A stretch of DNA of 64,000 nucleotides from Phycisphaerales bacterium UBA7800 (GCA_002480565.1 DLCK01000028.1:1-64000), one strand, 5' to 3'; counted from the first letter of the stretch, positions 35,501 to 44,508 are shown. The notes: generated by a model not told the origin, from the letters alone. Numbers and translations: made by a program.

Positions 35501-35707
35501 TGAATACGGGACACGGACGGTGACAATGTCCAGTGTGAATTCAGGGAAGACTTCCTGCTTGATTTTGGTGGTCATAAACAGACCGCCAACCAGGAACACC
35601 AGCATGAGGATGTTGGGAGTGACTCGGTTGTGAACCATCCATGCCACGGGGCCATGGCTTTTGGGTGTGGTCAACAAATCGGGTAAATGATTCTCTTTGG
35701 CGGACAT
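32525..35707 (-). CDS. RND efflux transporter, inner-membrane permease (HAE1/AcrB-like)
   Basis: A 1,060-residue 12-helix proton-driven exporter. The N-terminal PVAWMVHNRVTPNILMLVFL helix, the first porter domain and the proton-relay pair D413-D414 in GIVVDDAIVAGENIYEYR are all present. The second half repeats the pattern (GVVVNDSLVMVDYANNRR, GGLAPMIYETS). It pumps substrates from the periplasm or membrane through a TolC-like channel. It is the last gene of a four-gene operon, with only two bases between it and the adaptor. The adaptor is frameshifted, which may affect function of the whole pump. Confidence 0.93.
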   Translation of the reverse strand: MSAKENHLPDLLTTPKSHGPVAWMVHNRVTPNILMLVFLVGGLFMTTKIKQEVFPEFTLDIVTVRVPYSGSSPEEVEQGIILAVEESVRGIVGVKEITATAAENIGTVTLELDEDADAQTVYQDIEQEVSRITTFPEEAEKPVVTLAARRREVLDLQIYGNASEWVLREIGEQVRDQLLQADGITQVDFDSVRDFEISIEIPQENLRAYNLTLRQVATIIGNSNVELPGGEIKTETGKILLRFKERSDWANEFARIPIINSSTGSVIYLEDIAIVKDTFEDSDTLASYNGMPTINLEIYRVGNETPIGVSDAVHEALKSIEDNLPPGIEWVINRDMSDIYRQRLTLLTKNAFIGLCLVFCVLSLFLEFKLAFWVMMGIPTSFLGAILLLPGTDVTINMISMFAFIIALGIVVDDAIVAGENIYEYRQRGLSNFDAAIRGAHDVSVPIAFSILTNIIAFFPLMFVPGFLGKIWGVIPVVVGLVFAISWVEALFILPSHLAHTSSKSTNAVSKKLHQLQQKFSSGFVHAVEVVYGPFVRFMVAQRYITAAIALAGFIIVIGYAASGRMGFILMPKVESDTSVVSATLPYDSSLEQAIVVRDRLVTVAQQLVEENGGEKLSKGVRASINDNSIRVFTYLTDPEIRPMSTREFTTLWRDRTGAIKGLQSLRFEFDRGGPGGGSSISVELAHRDINVLDRASSNLASIMEEFPNVKDVDDGYTPGKVQFDFEMTDAGRSLGLTTTDVARQVRAAYYGAEAVRQQRGRNEVKVMVRLPKEQRSSIYDLEQLLIKTPAGTDVPLRDIANVKQGRAYTTINRREGKRTITVECDVDPISESNQVLATIQDEVLPQLLRDYPGLSYSFEGRQADMRDAMTTMKWGFSGVLIGIYVLLAIPFKSYLQPLIVMFAIPFGIIGAVIGHKIMGYDLSVISLFGIVALAGVVVNDSLVMVDYANNRRKEGDDAYTAITQSGIRRFRPILLTTVTTFGGLAPMIYETSRQARFMIPMAISLGYGILFATVITLILVPCLYMIVEDYLAVVRYFFGAQWKREKVNEADESKLVDVF

Positions 35708-35709
35708 GT

Positions 35710-37030
35710 TTACTGCTCCGATGCCTTGGTCGGTTTGGCGGTTTGGGGTTCATTGACCTGCCCGGTTTTTGCCAATTGACTACTTGCTTCCGTGCGCAGG
35801 GGCATGTTTGCGACCGGAGCGCTGAGATCCGAAGTGATGAGTAATTCGTTGGCTACAAGACCGTCGTGAATAATCACATGTTTGGGCCCACGATGCAGAA
35901 TGTCGACTTGGCGGATATCTAATTGACCGTCCACAAACAGGTGTAAAGTGTCGTCGTGTTGCAATGCGGTTCGTTCGACTTGAAACACGTCATGTAGTTG
36001 TTTGCCTTGAATTTCAACCCGGACATAGGAGTCGATGATCAGTGAGGGAAGGTTGCTGTTTCCCGGCTTCAATGCCAATGGATCATTAACTGCGACGATC
36101 AACTGTGCCATGCGTCCAGCTTCTTCGAGGGTTCCTGACAGTCGTATGACGTGTCCGGTTCGGAAGATTTTTTTGCCCCACGCAGCTTCGTTATAAATTC
36201 GGACACTTGAACCGGTTTGCCCTGTCGTATTGGGAACAGTGATCCATTTGAGTTGATCCGCCGGCACGGAGACCTGTACCCAGTATGAGTCGATCCCCAC
36301 GAGTTGGCTGATGGCACTTGCGGTGGTGATATGCGATCCAACATTGACATTGCGTTCCAGGACCAATGCATCAAAGGGGGCATGAATAGTCGTGCGTTTA
36401 AGATCAAGCTTGGCTTGCTGGAGTTGAGCTTGGGCAATCTTGAGTTTTGCAGCCATGGTTTGAAGTTGGGGCTTACGTAGAATCAAGTCCCGGTCTGTTT
36501 CACTCACATCTTGACCGAGTAATTCAAATTCCTGTTTGGCGATGGCTTGTTGACCTTCTTCGATGCGATAGTCTGCTTGGACCTGATCGAGTTCGGCCTG
36601 CTTTTGATCAACAGCTAATTGATAGTCATCTGGATCAATCTTGAGCATGACTTGACCGGTCTGGAAGTGTCCGCCGGGTTCAAGTTGTGAAGCCATCTCG
36701 ATGATCTGGCCCGTTGACTTGAGGGTAGAGACTGATCTTTCGTGATGGGATGATTGTTCCCATGGCATGGACCACGATGGTGTGATCGGTGGGTGTGAGT
36801 TTACTCACGTCGACCATGGGGGCGTTGTGTTTACGCTCGCGGCGTTCGGCCTTGGGGCCACTATTCTTAAGATGCATCCCATAATACACGCCACCACCAA
36901 TAATGGCTACAGGCAGGATCACCACAGTGATCAACTGTCGGATCAAATAGACGAACTTTTCGCCACCAGAGGTTTGGTCCTCTGTGTAGTCGCGAGATTG
37001 TTTTTCCGGATTGTCGTATTGACGGGTCAT
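35710..37030 (-). pseudogene. RND periplasmic adaptor (HlyD/MexA-like) gene with a one-base frameshift
   Basis: Two overlapping frames make one adaptor. The first (ATG 37030, AGGT upstream) encodes the inner-membrane anchor (about 27-50) and the start of the barrel-sandwich up to GTIIPSRKISLYPQVNG, then leaves the frame and stops near 36680. The second carries on from QIIEMASQLEPGG through the biotinyl-lipoyl-like and coiled-coil regions (AELDQVQADYRIEEGQ, LVLERNVNVGSHI) to the stop at 35710. The change falls in a GGGCC run at 36708-36712: removing one base restores VNGQIIE. The ATG at 36768 in the second frame has no ribosome binding site. It may be a true mutation or a sequencing error. Confidence 0.85.
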
Positions 37031-37043
37031 GATATTTACCTGT

Positions 37044-38516
37044 TTATTCAGCCAGTTCTTCTTGGCTGTTGATGGAACTTAAAGGAGAAATTTTTTCGGT
37101 TTCAATAATCTGGAGCAGGGGAGGCTGAGACATTTCCCAATTGCCAGACAACGCGCGATAAAGCGCGATGCGATATTCAATCATTTTTTCACGTGCAGTG
37201 AGTAAGTCACGCTCGGTACTTTGCAGATCAAGCAGTGAGTCCAGCACGTTGAGATAGTCTTGACTGCCTTTGGTGTATTGCTCACGGATTCGGCTGACTG
37301 CATCACGATTTAACTGCAATTCTTTCATCAGGCTGTCGATGTATTGGGCCTGATACGATTCCAGTACCAACGCGTCTTCGACATCGGTGATGGCATCAAG
37401 GATCGTCTGGTGATAGCCGTGTAAGGCTTCGGAGACCAAAGCTTTTTGACGATCAATTTCGGCTTTGCGTTGCCCGCCATCAAACAACGGTGCAACAAGA
37501 TTGGCTGCAATGTTGGCAAACCAGTTGTCAAACAAATCTCGTAAATGCTCAGCTGATGTACCTGACGATAAACTTAGACTGACCGTTGGATATTGATCCG
37601 CAATGGCTTGGGCTAAATTTCGATCCGCTGCCATGATGGATGCAAAAGCACTTTGGACATCAGGCCGACGCTGAATCACATCCAGCGGCAGGCCAGTCGA
37701 AGGTAACTGTGGGAGCGTGATCAATCTGGCAGGGGGGGCGACATCAAGCGTGTTGGGTAATTGCCCCAGGAGAACCGCCAACTGATGTTCCAGAATCTGG
37801 GCTTGGCCTTGAGCGACAATGCGATCTCCTTCGCGTGATTGGACCAAAGCTTTTTGACGTAAGACGTCAGAGGCGACAGCCTGGCCTCGTCGAAAACGTG
37901 ATTCGACGAGTTCCAGAACTTGACGGTTGATCTTCATTTGTTCATCGAGCAGTTGAATCTGACCACGCTGTTCGATGAGTTGATACCATGTTTGTGCAAC
38001 GGATGCAGTGAGTGTGATGGCTGCAGTGTGGACATCGTGTTGTGTTGCTTGCTGTTCGTACACCGATGCGTCACGTTCAGAACGCAATTTGCCCCACAGG
38101 TCGATTTCGTAACTGGCACCCAGTGATAAGTTGTAAGTGTTGTCGGTATTGCGTGTGCCGTTGGAACGTCTGACTTCTCTTTCGATCCCCCCCGTAGCAT
38201 CAAGTGACGGTTTAAGCGGCGCGCCGAGTTTGCGTGTCTGAGCTTGAGCCAGAGCAAGTCGATCCCATGCCATTTGTAGGTCAAGATTCGACTTTAGTGC
38301 TTTGTCGATCAAGTCGTTTAGTTGTTGGTCTTCAAGTGCAAGCCACCATTGATTCTGCAAAGGCATATCGCCTGTGATGGAAAATTGCTCTGACAGTGTC
38401 ACCGGCAAGTCGACTTGCGCGATTGGGCGTTGGCTGCATCCTGTTGCAATACAGATCATCCCACACAGCAGGCTCCAACAGACAAGTTGTTTAATCGTGG
38501 TATTCATACTATTCAT
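37044..38516 (-). CDS. TolC/NodT-type outer-membrane efflux lipoprotein
   Basis: A 490-residue outer-membrane channel protein with a lipobox (CIATGC, Cys about 27) and two internal TolC-type repeats rich in long helices (ALAQAQTRKLGAPLKPSLDA; YQLIEQRGQIQLLDEQMKIN). The block LGQLPNTLDVAPPA and the second repeat with GQRKAEIDRQKALV are typical of the NodT subfamily. It forms the outer-membrane exit of the RND pump. It is transcribed just after the TetR-family regulator (2-base gap) and before the adaptor (13-base gap). Confidence 0.9.
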   Translation of the reverse strand: MNSMNTTIKQLVCWSLLCGMICIATGCSQRPIAQVDLPVTLSEQFSITGDMPLQNQWWLALEDQQLNDLIDKALKSNLDLQMAWDRLALAQAQTRKLGAPLKPSLDATGGIEREVRRSNGTRNTDNTYNLSLGASYEIDLWGKLRSERDASVYEQQATQHDVHTAAITLTASVAQTWYQLIEQRGQIQLLDEQMKINRQVLELVESRFRRGQAVASDVLRQKALVQSREGDRIVAQGQAQILEHQLAVLLGQLPNTLDVAPPARLITLPQLPSTGLPLDVIQRRPDVQSAFASIMAADRNLAQAIADQYPTVSLSLSSGTSAEHLRDLFDNWFANIAANLVAPLFDGGQRKAEIDRQKALVSEALHGYHQTILDAITDVEDALVLESYQAQYIDSLMKELQLNRDAVSRIREQYTKGSQDYLNVLDSLLDLQSTERDLLTAREKMIEYRIALYRALSGNWEMSQPPLLQIIETEKISPLSSINSQEELAE

Positions 38517-38518
38517 GG

Positions 38519-39226
38519 TCAGTGCTGATTCCCGTTTTCATGATGGTATTGCTCTCGGATGGCATGAATCCCCCCAAGAGTAAATTCAAGAATGTGATCG
38601 GTGAATTGTTCGACAAGTTGATCATCAACTGGTTTGTCAATGAATTCAGGTGGTAAACGTCCACCCTTAAAACCAATGGATAAGCACTGGCTGATAAAAC
38701 TGAAAATACACATCCGCAGCACAGTTGGTGGCACATTTTCTCCCACCAACTCAAACATTAATTTGCCAACATGCTCACGCATGGGTTCGATGACTTGATG
38801 ACGGATTTCGTGTTTGAGAATGCTCTCCTGACCCATCTCACGCAGTAGGAGTTGGCCGGCATAGCCGAGTTTCCCGGTATCCATGACACGATGAAGCATG
38901 GAATAAATCGTCGCACGCAGACGTTCTCTTGGCGATGCGTCAGCCGGCAGATTGCCATGGATCGGGTAAAGACGCTGAGCATAAAGGAAAGCGTGACGCC
39001 AGGCAGCAAAGTACAAATCCTCTTTACTGCCAAAGTGATAATTCACCGCTGCAATATTGGCCTGGGCTTGAGTACAGATATCAGAAATGGTGGTGCTTTT
39101 GAATCCGTTGAGTGCAAAGAGTTCACAAGCTACTTCCAATAGCCTTTGCCTTGTGGAAGTCGTGTCGGACTTCATTTCTGGAGATTGCATGTCTGTCATG
39201 TCATTATTATGCCATATCAAACTCAT
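38519..39226 (-). CDS. CecR-like TetR-family repressor of the efflux operon
   Basis: A 235-residue regulator. The helix-turn-helix region (TRQRLLEVACELFALNGFKS then TTISDICTQAQANIAAVNYH) is followed by a long C-terminal domain of the CecR/DUF1956 type (ASPRERLRATIYSMLHRVMD, QLLLREMGQES). It heads the operon TetR-TolC-adaptor-RND, and a perfect inverted repeat lies two bases before its ATG (39228-39247). A second possible start, ATG 39199, would place that operator further upstream. The inducing ligand is unknown. Confidence 0.9.
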   Translation of the reverse strand: MSLIWHNNDMTDMQSPEMKSDTTSTRQRLLEVACELFALNGFKSTTISDICTQAQANIAAVNYHFGSKEDLYFAAWRHAFLYAQRLYPIHGNLPADASPRERLRATIYSMLHRVMDTGKLGYAGQLLLREMGQESILKHEIRHQVIEPMREHVGKLMFELVGENVPPTVLRMCIFSFISQCLSIGFKGGRLPPEFIDKPVDDQLVEQFTDHILEFTLGGIHAIREQYHHENGNQH

Positions 39227-39227
39227 G

Positions 39228-39247
39228 TTTCAAATAGATATTTGAAA
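39228..39247. promoter_or_regulatory. Operator of the TetR-family regulator
   Basis: TTTCAAATAGATATTTGAAA has two perfect nine-base arms (TTTCAAATA) around a two-base centre, right before the regulator's ATG at 39226. Size, symmetry and position match autoregulatory TetR operators. Confidence 0.7.
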
Positions 39248-39308
39248 AAAAAATATTAATTATGGAGTGATTCATTCTCATGTACCACTTTTTGAGTCAA
39301 TTGTTGTG

Positions 39309-39368
39309 TTGACAGCGTAATGATTCGGACTAGACTATCGTTATTGAAATATTTGTTTCATAAACGAT
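39309..39368 (+). promoter_or_regulatory. Promoter and operator of the IclR-family gene
   Basis: TTGACA (39309-39314) and TAGACT (39331-39336), 16 bases apart, form a good vegetative promoter. Immediately downstream, 39337-39368 is a long near-perfect palindrome: ATCGTTATTGAAA and TTTCATAAACGAT flank a six-base centre, with 11 of 13 positions matching. This is the expected size for an IclR dimer or tetramer site. Confidence 0.7.
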
Positions 39369-39380
39369 ATCGGAGTCGAC

Positions 39381-40139
39381 ATGACACGTAACGATGCCTT
39401 TCCTGTACTGAGACGTAGCTTCAAATTGCTTGAGGTGATGGGGCTGCGACACACTGGTATGACCTTCAATGAAATCAGCACGCTGTTCCCGGATGCTCCT
39501 GCTTCGAGTGTTTCGCGACTGCTCAAAGCGTTGCAGGATGAGCAGATCATTTCCAAAAACGAAGAGTCACGGTTTTACTTACTTGGTGAACGAGCGGTAC
39601 AACTGGGCCGAAAGCTGCGCGGGCAGATTTCCTATTCGGAATTGCTTCGCCCGGTGATTGATGATCTGGCGTTGGAGTTGGGACATTCGTCGGTCTTTTT
39701 CAAAATGGCGGATGATCATTTTGAATTGATCGTTAAACATGAAGTGCCCAATGGATTTCATTACATCGGCGAAGGCAAGAGCAATTTCAACTTTGCCAAT
39801 CATGGATCGGGCATGGTGATGATGGCATACATCCCCACAGCAGACCGGGAGAGACTTTGGAAAAACTCGGTCCAAAAGCATGCAACCAAACCACGTAAAA
39901 CTGAATACATGGCTACGCTCGAACAAATTCGTAGAGATGGTTTTCATCTAAGTCGCAAGGACGAACGCGACTATTTTGCACGTGTGATGGCGCCGGTCTT
40001 TCGTGGTGATCTGTTTGTAGGGGCAATGGGCATTTCAATGCTTGGTTTGCAGACCCAGGATCAAGATTACTTCAAGCCATTGGTTCAGAAAGTCATTGAA
40101 GTCGCTGCCCAGGCAACTGAAATTCTCTCCAGATTCTGA
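39381..40139 (+). CDS. IclR-family transcriptional regulator
   Basis: A 252-residue regulator. The N-terminal winged helix (FPVLRRSFKLLEVMGLRHTG, APASSVSRLLKALQDE) precedes the IclR effector domain (GSGMVMMAYIPTADRERLWK, GFHLSRKDERDYFARVMAPV). GGAG seven bases before ATG 39381 supports the start. It is followed 36 bases later by two sulfatases, so it probably senses a product of sulfated-glycan breakdown. Ligand not deducible. Confidence 0.92.
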   Translation: MTRNDAFPVLRRSFKLLEVMGLRHTGMTFNEISTLFPDAPASSVSRLLKALQDEQIISKNEESRFYLLGERAVQLGRKLRGQISYSELLRPVIDDLALELGHSSVFFKMADDHFELIVKHEVPNGFHYIGEGKSNFNFANHGSGMVMMAYIPTADRERLWKNSVQKHATKPRKTEYMATLEQIRRDGFHLSRKDERDYFARVMAPVFRGDLFVGAMGISMLGLQTQDQDYFKPLVQKVIEVAAQATEILSRF

Positions 40140-40175
40140 TTCATTCTTTGTCTGCAATTCATAGAAATCCAAACC

Positions 40176-41540
40176 ATGTCCAAGCCCAACTTCATAGTTT
40201 TTATCACCGATGATCATGGCTACGGCGATCTGTCCTGTATGGGATCGACCGATGTGATGACGCCGAACCTTGATCGCCTCGCAGACGATGGGGTTCGCTT
40301 TACAGACTTCTATAGCAACAGTCCCGTGTGCTCGCCGTCGCGTGCATCGCTTCTCACCGGTCGGTATCCGGCAAGGGCAGGCGTGCGATCCATTCTTGCT
40401 GGACACCGCACGGCAAGTGGACTTCGCAGCGATGTGACTTCGATGGTGCAAGGCCTTAAAAATGAGGGCTACAACACATACATGTCAGGTAAATGGCATC
40501 TTGGTTTAGCCGATGAAAGTCGCCCGTCTGCTCAGGGTTTTGACCACTGGTATGGATTCCTGGCAGGCTGCATCGACTACTACTCGCACATTTTTTACTG
40601 GGGTATTAATCGAGGCGGGCCAGGTCAAAATCCCATCCACGATCTTTGGGAAGATGACAAGGAAATTTGGGACAACGGCAAATACATGACTCAAGCGATC
40701 ACCGACAAAGCCATTGACTATGTCCGTGATGCAACGAAAAATGAAGAACCCTTCGTCCTCTACGTCGCTTACAACGCCCCGCATTATCCAATGCATGCGC
40801 CGCAGAAATTCATGGATCGCTTTGCTCATCTGCCTTGGGACAAACAGGTGCTTGCTGCGATGATCAGCGCGGTGGATGATGGCGTGGGTGACATCGTCGA
40901 TGAATTGGAACGACAAGGTGTTCGCGAGAATACCTGTATTTTCTTCATGGGTGATAACGGCCCGTCACGCGAATCACGCAACTGGCTCGATGGAACGCTG
41001 GATCCGTACTACGGCTCATCAGCAGGCAAACTCAAGGGACACAAATTCAGTCTCTATGACGGGGGGATTCGAGTCCCCGGACTGCTTAATTGGCCAGCGA
41101 AAATACCTGCCAAACAAGTACTCGACCAACCTGTTGCAGCGATGGACATCATGCCCACCATGCTCAAAGCAGCAGGTGGTGATCCGTCGCAATACGGTGT
41201 GGATGGCATTAATATCCTTCCCTACGTTTGCAAAGGTGAAGATCTACCTCAGCGGGATCTCTATTGGGAAATGAATGATCAGACCGCCATCCGTCGTGGT
41301 CAGCACAAACTCGTCCTCAAAGGCCAACTCGTTGAAGGTGCACCTGCTGAAGATCAAGTGCATCTCTCGGATTTATCACAGGACATGGGCGAAAAAAACA
41401 ACTTGGCCAAAGACATGACGGAACTTGCTGATGCGTTGCAAAAGGCAGCATTACATTGGCGCGACGGTATTGAAAAGAACTGGCAAGTCATGCAGCAGAC
41501 ACCCACCGCGCCAGTGACCTATACCGCTGATACTAATTGA
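40176..41540 (+). CDS. Type I sulfatase without signal peptide (copy 1)
   Basis: A 454-residue arylsulfatase-family enzyme. It hydrolyses sulfate esters on sugars using a formylglycine made from C52 in CSPSR (motif C-x-P-x-R, followed by ASLLTGR). The metal-site Asp pair is DD in ITDDHGYGD (12-13), and GKWHLG and the DNG block (FFMGDNGPSRES) are present. No signal peptide is visible, so it should act in the cytoplasm. That is unusual for planctomycete sulfatases, most of which are exported. It lies in one transcription unit with the next sulfatase (33-base gap). The exact sulfated substrate is unknown. Confidence 0.92.
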   Translation: MSKPNFIVFITDDHGYGDLSCMGSTDVMTPNLDRLADDGVRFTDFYSNSPVCSPSRASLLTGRYPARAGVRSILAGHRTASGLRSDVTSMVQGLKNEGYNTYMSGKWHLGLADESRPSAQGFDHWYGFLAGCIDYYSHIFYWGINRGGPGQNPIHDLWEDDKEIWDNGKYMTQAITDKAIDYVRDATKNEEPFVLYVAYNAPHYPMHAPQKFMDRFAHLPWDKQVLAAMISAVDDGVGDIVDELERQGVRENTCIFFMGDNGPSRESRNWLDGTLDPYYGSSAGKLKGHKFSLYDGGIRVPGLLNWPAKIPAKQVLDQPVAAMDIMPTMLKAAGGDPSQYGVDGINILPYVCKGEDLPQRDLYWEMNDQTAIRRGQHKLVLKGQLVEGAPAEDQVHLSDLSQDMGEKNNLAKDMTELADALQKAALHWRDGIEKNWQVMQQTPTAPVTYTADTN

Positions 41541-41573
41541 AATTGATAGCCGCCAATTAGAAAGTAGACGGCA

Positions 41574-43055
41574 ATGGCCAAGCAACCCAACATCCTTTTT
41601 ATTCTCAGCGATGATCATGCAGCACATGCAATCAGCGCGTATACCGACAACGGCTTTGGCCCACGAATTTTGCATACACCCAATCTTGATCGAATTGCTG
41701 ACCCCAAGCAAGGTGGCGTCCGGGCGGACAACTGCTTTTGTACCAACTCAATCTGTACACCTAGTCGTGCAAGCATCCTCACCGGTCAGCATACGCATGT
41801 CTGTGGTGTGAAGACATTGGCAGATCGATTGGATAACACACACGAACCGCAGGTTCAAAAACTCCTGAAAAACGCAGGCTATCGCACATCCATCTTCGGC
41901 AAGTGGCACCTTGGACATGGGCAAAACGCGCAAGGTGTCGATTCCGATCCCGCGGGGTTTGATGACTGGGCAGTCCTGCCACATCAAGGCTTGTACTACG
42001 ATCCGACATTCTATGTCGGCAGTGACAAAGGCCGGCGTGGTGAACTGCATACCCAGGGGTACGTCACCGATATCATCACCGACATGGCAAGCGAATGGCT
42101 TGACCAATGGGATGAAGATTACCGTCAAAATGATGAGCCTTTTTTCATGTGTGTCCATCACAAAGCGCCACACCGCGAATGGGAACCGGGGCCCATGGAG
42201 AAGCATCTTTTCGAAGATCAAACCATGGCTCAACCGCAGACTCTTTGGGATGATTATGCAACACGTCCTGCTGCTGCGTCAGTGCGTATGCGTATCGACC
42301 GTGACTTGCTTCCCAAGGATGTCAAGGGACTTCCGCCGCGTGAGCTTGAAGGGCGTGACTTGAAGCAATGGTATTACGATCGGTATATCAAGGATTATCT
42401 GCGTTGCTGTGCAGGCATTGATCGCAACGTTGGCCGACTTCTCGACAAGCTCCAGGAGATGGGGTTGGCTGAAAATACGATTGTGGTCTACACCAGTGAC
42501 CAAGGCTTTTTCCTTGGCGATCATGGTTTCTATGACAAGCGATTGATTTACGAACACTCATTGCGAATGCCATTGTTGATGCGTTTACCCAATGAGTTTA
42601 AAGCAGCCAGCCATGATGCCATGGTCACGAATGTGGACTTGGCCCCCACGCTCCTGGAGTTGGTCGGACTCCCGGTGCATGAGCAGATGCAGGGCAGTAG
42701 CTTTGCGCCCATGCTCAAGGGTGATGATGAACCCCAAGATTGGCAGCAGAGTATTTACTATCGCTATTGGATGCATGGCGACCGTGCACATCATGTGCCA
42801 GCTCATTACGGTGTTCGTACACGCACACACAAACTCACCTACTACTATTGCAAAGCCTTGGGATGCTCAGGTGCCGGCCAGATCAATCTCGATCTTGCCC
42901 CGCATTGGGAGTTGTTTGATCTGACAACGGACCCCAATGAGTTACGCAACATCTATGGCGAATCCGGCACTGAAACCGTCACCGCAGAACTCAAAACCGA
43001 GCTCCGCCGATTACAGGATCAGTTTGCGGATGAACCTGTGCTGGAATCAATGTAG
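41574..43055 (+). CDS. Type I sulfatase without signal peptide (copy 2)
   Basis: A 493-residue formylglycine-dependent sulfatase. The active-site motif is CTPSR (C61), then ASILTGQHTHVCG. The Asp pair is in ILSDDHAAHA (13-14), and GKWHLGHG and the second metal block VVYTSDQGFFLGDHG are complete. The start of the protein is the first beta strand of the fold, with no signal peptide, so it is predicted cytoplasmic. It is only distantly similar to the preceding sulfatase, which suggests different sulfate positions. ATG 41574 has no strong ribosome binding site. Confidence 0.92.
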   Translation: MAKQPNILFILSDDHAAHAISAYTDNGFGPRILHTPNLDRIADPKQGGVRADNCFCTNSICTPSRASILTGQHTHVCGVKTLADRLDNTHEPQVQKLLKNAGYRTSIFGKWHLGHGQNAQGVDSDPAGFDDWAVLPHQGLYYDPTFYVGSDKGRRGELHTQGYVTDIITDMASEWLDQWDEDYRQNDEPFFMCVHHKAPHREWEPGPMEKHLFEDQTMAQPQTLWDDYATRPAAASVRMRIDRDLLPKDVKGLPPRELEGRDLKQWYYDRYIKDYLRCCAGIDRNVGRLLDKLQEMGLAENTIVVYTSDQGFFLGDHGFYDKRLIYEHSLRMPLLMRLPNEFKAASHDAMVTNVDLAPTLLELVGLPVHEQMQGSSFAPMLKGDDEPQDWQQSIYYRYWMHGDRAHHVPAHYGVRTRTHKLTYYYCKALGCSGAGQINLDLAPHWELFDLTTDPNELRNIYGESGTETVTAELKTELRRLQDQFADEPVLESM

Positions 43056-43415
43056 TTAGCGTTGCAGTTCACAAATTCAGACGCGTCATTTCTATTTGTT
43101 GTGAATTTGTTGTGCTGTTATCACATTGATCACTCAAGTATATCTCGTGACATTTCCCGCGAACGCAATCCCGGGACGGCTGGTCAAGTCGTTCAATAGC
43201 CACAAGCATGCTTGCCAGCTGGATGGCATGATATGTGTCAGATGAATGCTCAATTGCGCTGACTGAGCCAATTGATTTTAATAATTTTTTGCATGCCGTT
43301 GACTTGCTGATTGACTTGCCTATACTTAAAGAGTTCACGTGAACCTTCACGTAAAGTATTTGTTGGTTTTGACTGTGAATTTCAAGTCATCGCATTTTTG
43401 ATTTAAGAGCTGGTC
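43056..43415. other. 360-bp intergenic region before a LacI gene
   Basis: No gene is recognised in most of it. An open frame on the minus strand (43069-43350) is basic, low-scoring and without a ribosome binding site. The 3' part holds a clear promoter and operator, listed separately. Confidence 0.5.
43299..43356 (+). promoter_or_regulatory. Promoter with LacI-type operators
   Basis: TTGACT (43299-43304) and TATACT (43321-43326) are 16 bases apart. GTTCACGTGAAC, a perfect 12-base palindrome, occupies 43333-43344 at the expected transcription start. CTTCACGTAAAG (43345-43356), a looser copy, abuts it. This is a textbook arrangement for repression by a LacI-family protein, most likely the product of the gene itself. 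Confidence 0.7.
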
Positions 43416-44456
43416 ATGTCCAATACATCGGTTACATCCAAGAGCGTGGCCAAAAGACTTGGGGTGTCTCACACCACCGTGCTTAAAGCCATGCGTGGGT
43501 CCGGTGGGGTGAGTGATGCACGGCGAGATGAAATTCGACGTGTTGCTGCCGAGATGGGATACGAACCGAGTATCGCTGCCAAGCTGCTGCGTGGTAATAA
43601 AACCGGCCAGTTGGGGTTGCTGGTTGCCGGACCGTTGCCGGTTACTGGTGAAGCTGGATTTACTGGCCCATTGATGAGTCACTTTGTACATACCTGTGAA
43701 TTTCTGGATGTCCCATATCACATTGAAGTATGTAATTGCGTTGATCAGGAATCCTTTGTTCCGCCAAAACAGATCACCGGTCGACTTGTCGATGGCACGA
43801 TCGTCGCTGGCGCACTTGGTAAGCCATTATTTGATTGGCTTGAAAGTCAGTCGTCCTTCCCCTGGGTCTGCATTGATGAACCAGCAACGTACAGTGTGCA
43901 TAATGCCATTGAACAGGGAGTGATCCAAGCTGTTGAGTATCTGCATAGTCTTGGGCATCGACGCATCGGCTTTACCGGTGGTCCACATTTTTACAGCACG
44001 CATCGTCTTGGCTATGAAGGCTATCTCCAGGCAATGCGTCAACTTGGTCTGCCCAAGCCGCCTGAAAACTGGGTGATGCAAAACGGACTAGATGGTTTGT
44101 CTGTGGATTTGGATACGTTGGTGCCATGGTTTGAAGCCATGTTCAAACTCCCAGAAAGTCCAACCGCCATGGTCTCTCATGGCATGCGTACTGCACGTGC
44201 ATTGATCTATACCGCCATGAAGCAAGGTCTGCGTGTACCTGAGGATTTAAGTGTCATTGCAGTTGGGACAGAAACAGATGCCACTGCATCGCTGCCATCA
44301 CTGACAAGTATCGAAGTGGATTATCAGGGCATCATGCAGCAGGCCGTGACGATGCTTCGGGATTTGATTGCAGGTCAAAAACCCAATCATTCACAACAAC
44401 GTTTTGCGCCCCGCATGGTTCATCGTCGCTCCGTGACGCCTGTTGCCATCTTGTAA
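43416..44456 (+). CDS. LacI-family regulator (paralog of the 11350 regulator)
   Basis: A 346-residue repressor. The helix-turn-helix is SKSVAKRLGVSHTTVLKAM, then PSIAAKLLRGNKTGQLGLLV. The effector domain has FPWVCIDEPATYSVHNAIEQ (mirrored by FPWVSFDEPADH at 11350) and the family C-terminus PRMVHRRSV. It is preceded by a promoter with two palindromic operators and followed by a second LacI gene in the same direction. It is more similar to the distant copy at 11350 than to that neighbour. Confidence 0.93.
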   Translation: MSNTSVTSKSVAKRLGVSHTTVLKAMRGSGGVSDARRDEIRRVAAEMGYEPSIAAKLLRGNKTGQLGLLVAGPLPVTGEAGFTGPLMSHFVHTCEFLDVPYHIEVCNCVDQESFVPPKQITGRLVDGTIVAGALGKPLFDWLESQSSFPWVCIDEPATYSVHNAIEQGVIQAVEYLHSLGHRRIGFTGGPHFYSTHRLGYEGYLQAMRQLGLPKPPENWVMQNGLDGLSVDLDTLVPWFEAMFKLPESPTAMVSHGMRTARALIYTAMKQGLRVPEDLSVIAVGTETDATASLPSLTSIEVDYQGIMQQAVTMLRDLIAGQKPNHSQQRFAPRMVHRRSVTPVAIL

Positions 44457-44508
44457 CAGAACACAATCAAACCAATTAGAAAAGGTCCAAATAATTAAAC
44501 TTAAAACA

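Noticed and set aside
36680..36768. A separate 352-aa adaptor gene starting at ATG 36768
   Set aside because: The frame continues the adaptor domain broken by the frameshift; the ATG has no ribosome binding site and its first ~20 residues are out-of-frame reading of the conserved block.
43069..43350. 93-aa open frame on the minus strand in the 360-bp gap
   Set aside because: GTG start inside the operator, no ribosome binding site, no recognised domain. Probably chance.
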